The position numbers were made by a program, and so were the translations under genes. Below, one piece after another: positions 8,223 through 13,988 of a stretch of 13,988 nucleotides of DNA; position 1 is the stretch's first letter; each line of letters opens with the position of its first letter. Source of the stretch: Candidatus Heimdallarchaeota archaeon (GTDB taxonomy: Archaea; Asgardarchaeota; Heimdallarchaeia; Heimdallarchaeales; Kariarchaeaceae). The stretch lies in the NCBI GenBank assembly GCA_015522385.1, contig WAMJ01000051.1:1-13988 (forward strand), written 5' to 3'. The notes beneath the pieces were generated by a model, which ran no database searches, was not told where the DNA came from, and saw nothing but the letters and a program-made list of their open reading frames with translations.

Positions 8223-9161
8223 AAAATATGAGTTCGAATTACGTAATCTCTACAGGACATCATGCCGCATGACAATCGAGGCACCACACCGTATAAAGTC
8301 ACCACTAATTCAAGAGGAAGAACGTCTGAAATCCAGAAATATACGAATTAGAGGTCTCATGAAAGGGGACATGATTCAGGAGCTTTGAAATCGGGAAATT
8401 GAGCTCGAGAGGCACCATGCCCCCTCATGAGAGAGCCGCCCACACACCACCGGTTACCACCAATGTGTACGCCTCTAAGAATTCGATGGATACGGCGGTT
8501 AATAAGGCTTTCTACGCGGATTCGGTGATGAAAAATGAATGGATTCGACGCGATAGTTCAGAAATCGATGAACCGCGACTTACGCACGTACGCACGCTCA
8601 GGTGTGACTGTAAGGGTGGGATAAGCGAATCATCCTACAATCAAGGCATGTACTGACACGTAGAAATTATGACCTGGTAACCTCATCCCTACTAAAATCC
8701 CCAATACTGCATCCTGACGAATTTTTCAAGAATACCATCCTGTCACATAATCTGGATACCCTCCCTGTTAATTTTCGCGATGATTTTCCGCACGAATCCC
8801 ATTTGAAGGACTTCAGGAACGCTTTTAAAGCATCTCAGGGATTTGGGGATGAGCATTGACATGGTGGTTAACGCTCGAGCGGCTCAGTAAGTGCGTAGAG
8901 TTGTAGTGCATGGAGATACTTGGTATTCCCCCTACAACTCTATACACTCTGCGAATAACTTCTGATATCTATTTATATCTTATCTCCACACAAAGGGATT
9001 TCTGTAATCCGTGAGGAAGAGACATCCTTCCTGTTCACAATCCTTCACTAGGCCAAACTATGAGATTGACGCAGAGCTCACCCCGATCAATATGCCGAGG
9101 AATGAGGAGGGAAACGCCCTTCATAGAGTAGATACAAACCAGTTATATAATTCATCCTCCT
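8223..9161. other. 939-base stretch without a supported gene
   Basis: Two short frames (8399-8656 from TTG; 9011-9253 from GTG) have unconvincing composition and no recognisable features, so I do not call them. GTATAAAG near 8290 and CTTTTAAAGC at 8822-8831 are TATA-like on the plus strand. TTTATATC near 8972-8979 is TATA-like on both strands. A long imperfect hairpin lies at 8890-8948. The region may hold a small RNA, or may be the remains of a lost gene separating the two gene groups. Confidence 0.55.
8890..8948. ncRNA. Long imperfect hairpin, candidate small RNA
   Basis: TAGAGTTGTAG (8896-8906) is the exact reverse complement of CTACAACTCTA (8932-8942). Outside it AGTG (8890-8893) pairs with CACT (8945-8948) across a two-base interruption. 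Inside it GGA-G-ATAC pairs with GTATTCC around TTG with one bulged G. The stem is therefore about 22 pairs over 59 bases. TATA-like boxes lie at suitable distance on both sides: CTTTTAAAGC on the plus strand (start expected near 8851) and TATAAATA on the minus strand (start expected near 8946, at the hairpin edge). The strand is undecided. It could also be a terminator or a miniature mobile-element remnant. Confidence 0.4.
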
Positions 9162-10184
9162 CTACTGCTCGGGGTAGAGGTCTTCCTTTTGACCCTCGGA
9201 TCCACGCTTCCGCTTACGCCATCTCCAGACCATGTACAGAACGACCAGCGTGAATAGAACTCCTGCAATAGTCAGGAACTCATCGGGAATAATGCCGTTC
9301 AGGAATGGAGGAGAGATGTCGAGGAGGAGACTTGATGAGTTATAGACCTCAAGGGTGGAAGCCTCTGGTCTCCATGACAACCGCGAGAACGACAGATTGC
9401 TCTGCTGCGAGAGAATCCAGCCCGTCCGCAGGTCGTACAGTACCTCCTCGGTCCTCTCCCAATCACTATAGACCGTTACCTCCAGTCCATAATCCGCTAG
9501 TTTCGGTAGGAGCTTGGCATAATCCCCCATCAGTTTCGCCGATATCGAATACCCGATCTGACCATCGGTCGAGATCAGCCTAAGCGTCGCTTGATAGGTG
9601 TAGAGAGCCTCGTCGATTGGGAGATCGTACAATAACAAGGACGCAATGTGTCTCACGGTGAGCGGTTGCTCAACCTCGATTGAGGGGACTGACTGCGTGA
9701 AGAGCTGTCCGATGACCGAGGAATTCTGCGGGAAGGTCTCAGGAACGAAGATCGGATTCAGTGCCGAGTAGTACATATTCTTGCGGAGACATGACCCGAC
9801 GTCGATGGTTTGACCCATGTAGAACAGGGTGCTCATTCCCTGATCAATACCAGGGCAAGTACGGTCGATCAGACCGGAATAGTTGAAGATCTGGGCTTCG
9901 GGGATCATCACCTTGCTCCGGGGTTTGGTCTCCACGTAGAACCGGGGAGGACGGACGTCGAAGGAAGTAGTATAAGCGAATCTCTGGAACTCTACCATGT
10001 ACTCAGCACTGTCATTTATATGATCCTCATAAATCGGGTTGATAGAGGAGCCGTCAAGAACATCACCGTATGTGTATGTAAACTCGTCAGAGTACTCGTA
10101 CTGTCGCTTCTCACCAGGCTCGATGGCAGAAACCGACTGAAGCAGGAGAAGAAAAATCAATGCAATCGCCCGTAGTTCTTTCAC
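9162..10184 (-). CDS. Exported single-pass membrane protein with C-terminal LYPEQ tail, copy A
   Basis: 340 residues from a GTG start. The N-terminus, MKELRAIALIFLLLLQSVSA, is a clear signal peptide with likely cleavage after residue 20. A large outer domain follows with several N-glycosylation sequons (NDS, NYS, NSS, NLS, NSS). One helix at about 300-320 and a basic stop-transfer stretch (RWRKRKR) leave a tail ending KEDLYPEQ in the cytoplasm. It is paralogous to the gene just upstream (10264-11436). Shared marks are a Cys in TCPxIxQG, a second Cys in the CLRxNMYYxALxPIF block, TFPQN, LYTY and VLYDxxTGW. The two cysteines probably form a disulfide outside the cell. The gene has its own TATA box 27 bases upstream of the start and a 79-base gap from copy B. 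I recognise no family; a receptor or surface-layer role is only possible. Confidence 0.87.
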   Translation of the reverse strand: MKELRAIALIFLLLLQSVSAIEPGEKRQYEYSDEFTYTYGDVLDGSSINPIYEDHINDSAEYMVEFQRFAYTTSFDVRPPRFYVETKPRSKVMIPEAQIFNYSGLIDRTCPGIDQGMSTLFYMGQTIDVGSCLRKNMYYSALNPIFVPETFPQNSSVIGQLFTQSVPSIEVEQPLTVRHIASLLLYDLPIDEALYTYQATLRLISTDGQIGYSISAKLMGDYAKLLPKLADYGLEVTVYSDWERTEEVLYDLRTGWILSQQSNLSFSRLSWRPEASTLEVYNSSSLLLDISPPFLNGIIPDEFLTIAGVLFTLVVLYMVWRWRKRKRGSEGQKEDLYPEQ

Positions 10185-10207
10185 AGCGGATTTTGAGCTA
10201 CAATGAC

Positions 10208-10215
10208 TATTAAAT
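10208..10215 (-). promoter_or_regulatory. TATA box of surface protein copy A
   Basis: On the minus strand this reads ATTTAATA, centred 27-28 bases before the GTG at 10184, which fits a leaderless transcript. It sits in the 79-base gap between the two surface-protein genes, so copy A need not depend on read-through from copy B. Confidence 0.6.
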
Positions 10216-10263
10216 GTTACTCCAGTGCAGTAAACGATTCGAGCCTCGGAAATCGGATTCTGA

Positions 10264-11436
10264 TCATTGCTCGGGGTAGAGCTCCCGTCTTACGCCTTTA
10301 CGACTCCTTCGCCACCGTCTGAGACTATACAGGATGACCCCCGTGCTCACTACAACGACAGCAAGAGGCACTCCCGAGAGAAAAGACGCCACGGGGGATG
10401 TCGGATGTTGTAAGTAGGTAGATATGTTAATCTGATGCTGATCCAAAAAATCGTATATACTCTCGAATCCATGAGAGCGATCAATGATACTCACCTCGGT
10501 TGTCAGGTACTGCGATACAACGGAGTCCGTCGAATTCAGTCCAGAGAAGATCAACTCACTCGTTGTGTTGCCCCAGTAGAGCACCATCCATCCCGTAGAG
10601 CGGTCGTACAGTACCGCCTCACCCGTGAGCCACCTGCCGTAAGTCGTGGGAGGAGAGGTCTCCGACATTATGCTCGTGAGCACCTCTGTCCGGTTTAGAA
10701 ACATCCATGCAGTCACCGAGTAGCCCACGTAGTCGTCGTCTGTGACGAACGTGATGACCGCATAGTAAGTGTAGAGATCACGGGTGTCATCGGACCTCTC
10801 GCCGAATGTGCCCGTTAGGTACTGCAGGGAGAGCTCCTCTTCCACCGAGATTCTCGTGTTATTGAACTCAGAAACCACCTGTGCGATCGTCTCGTTCTGA
10901 GGGAAGGTAGAGGCCCTGAAAATCGGCGACAGTGCATGGTAGTACATGTTCTCCCGAAGGCAGGTATCCAGCGACTCCCCCAACCAAAACGGGAATGCCA
11001 GCCCCTGACGGATCTCCGGACAGCTGGTGTCGAGGATATCATCGTACCCGGGGACGGTCAGGTCGGCTATTACGGTCTCGTTACGGGCATCCGAGGTCAG
11101 GAGATACCGGGGGACGGGAACGGTGAGAAACACACCCTCCTCGAAACCGAGAAACCTCACGTTCAGCAACTCATCGCCTCCCGAGACCTCAGAATACGTG
11201 GTCACGACCTGCGTGAGGTTCCGATAGATATCCGAGGAGACCGAGCCCTCCCTCTCCGAGTATCGGTACGTCCGGGTATCTCCTAGTTGTAGACCGGGAA
11301 CAGGGAGGAGGAGGAATATGAGGAAGATTGCGTATAGCCACGTGTATCGCAGGCTGTATAGCCGTGCGTGTCGCTGTGCGTGTCGCTGAGGGTGCTTATG
11401 ACCGTATTGCTGCGTGTATTGCTGAGTACCTTGCAT
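10264..11436 (-). CDS. Exported single-pass membrane protein with C-terminal LYPEQ tail, copy B
   Basis: 390 residues from the ATG at 11436; no other start codon occurs before the hydrophobic core, so the start is firm. Unlike copy A it has a hydrophilic 31-residue lead, with repeated TQQY and QRHA units and many His, Gln and Arg, before the membrane segment at about 32-48. It is therefore either a long signal peptide or an N-terminal anchor. The outer domain shares CPEIRQG, CLRENMYYHALSPIF, TFPQN, DLYTY and VLYDRSTGW with copy A, including the Cys pair. About eight N-x-S/T sequons point to a glycosylated exterior. A helix at about 353-372 is followed by RRWRRSRKGVRRELYPEQ. The family is unrecognised. 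It is divergent from the hydrolase at 11583, with a repeat-bearing gap between them. Confidence 0.87.
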   Translation of the reverse strand: MQGTQQYTQQYGHKHPQRHAQRHARLYSLRYTWLYAIFLIFLLLPVPGLQLGDTRTYRYSEREGSVSSDIYRNLTQVVTTYSEVSGGDELLNVRFLGFEEGVFLTVPVPRYLLTSDARNETVIADLTVPGYDDILDTSCPEIRQGLAFPFWLGESLDTCLRENMYYHALSPIFRASTFPQNETIAQVVSEFNNTRISVEEELSLQYLTGTFGERSDDTRDLYTYYAVITFVTDDDYVGYSVTAWMFLNRTEVLTSIMSETSPPTTYGRWLTGEAVLYDRSTGWMVLYWGNTTSELIFSGLNSTDSVVSQYLTTEVSIIDRSHGFESIYDFLDQHQINISTYLQHPTSPVASFLSGVPLAVVVVSTGVILYSLRRWRRSRKGVRRELYPEQ

Positions 11437-11464
11437 CTACGTACTACTCACCCTACAGCGTTGG

Positions 11465-11474
11465 ATTTATGTAT
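11465..11474 (-). promoter_or_regulatory. Likely TATA box of surface protein copy B
   Basis: On the minus strand this reads ATACATAAAT, with the AT core about 32 bases before the ATG at 11436. A start site 25-27 bases downstream would leave a leader of only about five bases, too short for a ribosome-binding site. Confidence 0.5.
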
Positions 11475-11500
11475 TTCGCTACACAAGATATCAATCGCCC

Positions 11501-11512
11501 AGTCAATTGACT
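11501..11512. promoter_or_regulatory. Perfect 12-bp palindrome AGTCAATTGACT
   Basis: AGTCAATTGACT equals its own reverse complement. Its right half overlaps the first of the four phased GACTAA repeats, so the palindrome adds a fifth GACT in the opposite orientation. This is the expected form of a dimeric regulator site in a divergent promoter region. Confidence 0.55.
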
Positions 11513-11552
11513 AAGCAGCGACTAAGGAACGACTAAGCCCTGACTAAAAGCC
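11509..11552 (+). repeat. Four 11-bp phased GACTAA repeats in the divergent promoter gap
   Basis: GACTAAG occurs at 11509, 11520 and 11531, and GACTAAA at 11542, each exactly 11 bp from the last, with unrelated four-base fillers. The spacing is close to one DNA turn, so bound protein would line up on one face of the helix. The array lies between the divergent start codons at 11436 and 11583. The last copy (CTAAAAG) could double as the TATA region of the hydrolase gene, with a start near 11572. A regulatory operator array is the best reading; the regulator is unknown. Confidence 0.65.
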
Positions 11553-11582
11553 ATGGGGAGAGCGCACCGTTCTTGAAGCCCG

Positions 11583-12476
11583 ATGGAATCCCAAGGTATG
11601 AAGAAAAGACTTGTCGAGATCGAAGACGGATACAGGATCGCCACGTACATCGATGGAGACCTCAGAAACGAAGTGATCCTCTTCGTCAATGGCTCAATCT
11701 TTAATCATAGGCAGTTCTTGAAACAGCTATATCCACGTATCTCCCGCAGACTCCCGGACAGCTACTCTTATGTCTTCTATGACTATGTAGGCATCGGTGA
11801 GTCCTCACCCCTCAGGGAAGAGTACGACTTCGACGCACTCACGCAGCAACATATCCAACTCATCGACGCCCTCGGCATCGAACAACCGCACCACTTTGGC
11901 TACTCTAAGGGCGCACTCATCTCCTTGTTGGCGGACAGGGCGGCCTCCATCGGGAACTACGGCACCCCGAATCTCGCTCACAGACCCCCGGAGATGCACG
12001 AAAACCTGCAGTACCGCAAGCAGAGCCTGCGCAGCATAGAGCACCTCAAGGACCGCACAATCGACGAGGAGACGTATCCAGAAATATACAAAGAAGTTTT
12101 CGAGAGCGTGATCTTCGGGAGGAACATGGGTCTTTTGGACAAGCTGAAGAGCCTATTAGTGCGGAGGATGGGGAGGCCTCTGCTCCTGGGCACACCCGTA
12201 CACTCAGTTATCTCGCTCTATAGCATGTACGCAAAACCCTTCGAGCGGGTTGACGAGTTCGTTGACCGCATGCAGAAGGTGCGTTCTCCCGTGCTCCTGA
12301 TGCACTCTGAGCAGGACACCACCGTTCCCGTAGAGGGGGCTCGGAAGCTCGCAGACATGATCCCTGATGCTCGTCTTCGGTTGTACAGTGGATTCAGCCA
12401 CACAGGACCAGCCTTCGTAGGCAAGCAGGCCGAGCAGGTGGCCACGGACTATGTGAAGTTCCTCCTGAGCCTCTAG
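11583..12476 (+). CDS. Alpha/beta-hydrolase fold protein
   Basis: 297 residues, without signal peptide or membrane helix, so cytoplasmic. It shows the canonical order of the fold: an early strand and oxyanion region VILFVNGS (31-38), then YDYVGIGESS (66-75), the nucleophile elbow GYSKG (106-110, Ser108), a variable lid at about 135-205, the acid in HSEQDTTVP (Asp245) and the histidine in GFSHTGP (His273). The complete triad suggests an active esterase, lipase-like or peptidase-like enzyme; the substrate cannot be told. The start is the ATG at 11583, but the ATG at 11598 (Met6) is also possible and no clear TATA spacing decides between them. It is divergent from surface protein copy B, and the phased 11-bp repeats just upstream may regulate one or both genes. 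Confidence 0.9.
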   Translation: MESQGMKKRLVEIEDGYRIATYIDGDLRNEVILFVNGSIFNHRQFLKQLYPRISRRLPDSYSYVFYDYVGIGESSPLREEYDFDALTQQHIQLIDALGIEQPHHFGYSKGALISLLADRAASIGNYGTPNLAHRPPEMHENLQYRKQSLRSIEHLKDRTIDEETYPEIYKEVFESVIFGRNMGLLDKLKSLLVRRMGRPLLLGTPVHSVISLYSMYAKPFERVDEFVDRMQKVRSPVLLMHSEQDTTVPVEGARKLADMIPDARLRLYSGFSHTGPAFVGKQAEQVATDYVKFLLSL

Positions 12477-12562
12477 AATGCGTACATGCGACCAAGATAT
12501 ATTATCTGGTTCGCGGTATTTTCTGCAATTTCATCACTTTACCATCACAGGTGAGCGCGGAG

Positions 12563-12570
12563 GTTATAAG
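12563..12570 (+). promoter_or_regulatory. TATA box of the 7TM gene
   Basis: GTTATAAG is centred 26 bases before the GTG at 12593. An in-frame TAA at 12581 rules out any earlier start, so promoter and start codon support each other and the transcript should be leaderless. A second TATA-like stretch (GATATATTATC, about 12496-12506) lies further upstream and could drive a longer transcript. Confidence 0.65.
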
Positions 12571-12592
12571 AGGATGTGTGTAAATTGCAGTA

Positions 12593-13642
12593 GTGATTAA
12601 TCCTGAAGCACTTATCTATTCTAGTTTCTCCACCATTGTCATAGTGGTGAGCAGTAGCATCCTCTATACCAACATCAGGAAGTACAGGGTGCAGCACCTC
12701 AACCTCGTGGCGATGGGGCTTCTGATGCAGGCCATGCTCCCACTGTCGTTCATCCCACAGGCACTTATCAGCGATCCCTCCTACGCCGACATCCTGACCG
12801 TGCTCACTATTCTGGGGGCACAGCTCTTCATGCTCGGATCACTTCTCGCAGTCTGGAATCTACAGATCCATCAGTCGAATTTCATTCCCACCCGCTTCTA
12901 CGCTATCATCCTCAGCGTCGGCTTTGTCATGGCAGGGATCGTAGCAGACACAAGGGTGGTCTTCGACGGCACTGAATGGATAATCCACAGATCGGACCTG
13001 TCCCGGCTGATGATCTTCATCCCCACTGCATGGATGCTAATCGAACAGTTCAGGCTCTTCTACAAAGGAGTGAAGGTGACAGACTCCGTCTGGGGTAGAC
13101 TTGCACTTGGGTACCCACTAGGCATGTTCGGCTCCCTGTTCTTCCTCGCTTTCCGTGAGAATCTGCCCTTCGCCAATACATTCTACCAAGTCTGGTCAGG
13201 TGTCGGTGCAGTGGCTCTCAGTGTGTCCCTGATGAAACAACCCGATGTCCTCATCCTGCCAGTCGTGCGTGTCTCCACCGTCCTGCTCGTGGAGAGCAAG
13301 AGCGGTCTGGCAATCACGCAGTACCCCGATCTGGAGACGCACGATGCCCACCTGACCTCTGCTGCGCTCTCTGGGATACTGGAACTCGTCAGAGAGATAT
13401 CGGGACGGGATGATCTTCCACCCAAGCTTGGGTATGTGGACTACACCATCAAAGTGCACCCAAATGAAGTGAATACGATATACTGCATCACCAACGGTGA
13501 CCATCCATTACTGGACGGGATCCTCAATCTTGTTTCCAACCGTTGGAATCATACGGTAAAGCAGGAGGACGGTGTCATTACCTCGGAATCCATCGAGGAA
13601 TTCCAGGCTGACATAGACCGTTCATTAGGGATCTTTCTGTAG
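12593..13642 (+). CDS. Seven-helix membrane protein with C-terminal longin-like domain
   Basis: 349 residues. Seven hydrophobic segments lie at about 5-27, 36-59, 66-90, 102-119, 137-157, 169-187 and 196-213. Loops 1, 3 and 5 are basic (RKYR, HQSNFIPTR, YKGVK) and loops 2 and 4 are largely acidic, so the N-terminus is outside and the C-terminus inside. This resembles the seven-helix sensor modules found at the front of some prokaryotic signalling proteins. The cytoplasmic part (about 228-349) has the predicted order beta-beta-alpha-beta-beta-alpha-alpha, which fits a longin-like fold; a roadblock-like fold is the alternative. Such domains bind or regulate small GTPases in Asgard archaea and eukaryotes. 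No kinase, cyclase or methyl-acceptor domain is present. GTG at 12593 is the first start after an in-frame stop. The domain call is from pattern only. Confidence 0.85.
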   Translation: MINPEALIYSSFSTIVIVVSSSILYTNIRKYRVQHLNLVAMGLLMQAMLPLSFIPQALISDPSYADILTVLTILGAQLFMLGSLLAVWNLQIHQSNFIPTRFYAIILSVGFVMAGIVADTRVVFDGTEWIIHRSDLSRLMIFIPTAWMLIEQFRLFYKGVKVTDSVWGRLALGYPLGMFGSLFFLAFRENLPFANTFYQVWSGVGAVALSVSLMKQPDVLILPVVRVSTVLLVESKSGLAITQYPDLETHDAHLTSAALSGILELVREISGRDDLPPKLGYVDYTIKVHPNEVNTIYCITNGDHPLLDGILNLVSNRWNHTVKQEDGVITSESIEEFQADIDRSLGIFL

Positions 13643-13988
13643 AATTAGGAGATTATTCAAATACATAAGTCTAGAATCTGATTGTCGCATATTAGAGGAA
13701 TACTGTAAGTAATCGATTTTTCAATAATACATATTAAATTTTCTGATACTATTTATGCTTTAGTCAATAATTATGCATCCACCTTATGTTAATCACCATC
13801 GATAATTATCATATTTTCTTTATATTACCCATTCATGTCTATTTTATTGGCGTTTTTGCTTATTATTCAATAGGCTTTCTTACATTTCATAATAATCCAT
13901 ACATTTTATATTTACTTTTTATTTTTCATACATTTCCACTTGTTTCTATAACTGACTGATTTGTATAATTTTAGCCTAGTGTATTAAA
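13643..13988. other. AT-rich, T/C-biased empty tail
   Basis: About 25% GC in the line I counted, with a strong excess of T over A from about 13790 and repeated T-runs (for example CTTTTTATTTTTC near 13913-13926). No reading frame or RNA gene was seen. Runs of T are the usual archaeal termination signal, so the first ones after 13642 may end the 7TM transcript. The rest is unexplained. Confidence 0.5.

Noticed and set aside
8399..8656. 85-residue frame from a TTG start
   Set aside because: No TATA box at the usual distance, no domain or membrane segment, and composition typical of random translation.
8876..8950. tRNA-like D-arm (GGCTCAGTAAG then GTAGAG)
   Set aside because: No T-arm GGTTC-type sequence, no matching acceptor stem and no anticodon arm; the same bases form the longer hairpin instead.
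9011..9253. 80-residue frame from a GTG downstream of a good TATA-like box
   Set aside because: It runs 92 bases into the 3' end of surface protein copy A on the other strand and looks like non-coding sequence; the TATA-like box may serve the minus strand instead.
1..13988. CRISPR array, insertion sequence or transposase
   Set aside because: I saw no regularly spaced long repeats, no transposase or integrase motifs and no terminal inverted repeats with target duplications.

Overview
The window looks archaeal. TATA-like boxes sit about 25-28 bases upstream of the chosen start codon for seven of the eight genes (about 32 for one further gene is also seen), so most transcripts should be leaderless or nearly so, and no convincing Shine-Dalgarno sites were seen. 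GTG starts are common, Arg is often AGG/AGA, and gene-sized GC (about 50-60% where I counted) contrasts with very AT-rich flanks (about 25% GC). A seven-helix membrane protein ending in a longin-like domain, next to many membrane proteins of unrecognised family, would suit an Asgard archaeon (Thorarchaeia-like), but that placement is an inference without a marker gene.

Layout. Bases 1-291 are AT-rich and empty. Bases 292-1332 (+) encode a Gfo/Idh/MocA-type NAD(P)-dependent oxidoreductase. From 1503 to 8222 (+) there are four tandem paralogues (1503-3233, 3676-5136, 5210-6697, 6789-8222). Each has an N-terminal membrane bundle of about four helices followed by a long beta-rich, propeller-like domain that the positive-inside rule places in the cytoplasm. 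All four have nearly the same promoter, a TATA box followed directly by a GAAAAA tract at fixed distance from the start codon, so they are probably co-regulated although each is transcribed separately. Bases 8223-9161 hold no supported gene but contain a long imperfect hairpin that may be a small RNA. Two minus-strand paralogues (9162-10184, 10264-11436) encode exported, sequon-rich single-pass membrane proteins with a conserved Cys pair and an identical C-terminal LYPEQ tail in the cytoplasm. The divergent gap 11437-11582 carries four direct GACTAA repeats exactly 11 bp apart plus a perfect 12-bp palindrome. A classical alpha/beta hydrolase follows (11583-12476, +), then the 7TM/longin-like protein (12593-13642, +), then an AT-rich, T/C-rich empty tail.

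How they may work together. Seven of the eight genes are not recognisable metabolic enzymes, and six of the eight encode membrane proteins. The best candidate for an undescribed system is the four-member membrane/beta-domain array, possibly with the neighbouring LYPEQ surface proteins and the 7TM protein as a membrane-surface or signalling module. The paralogy and shared promoters are seen in the sequence; the functional link between the modules is inferred only from proximity.
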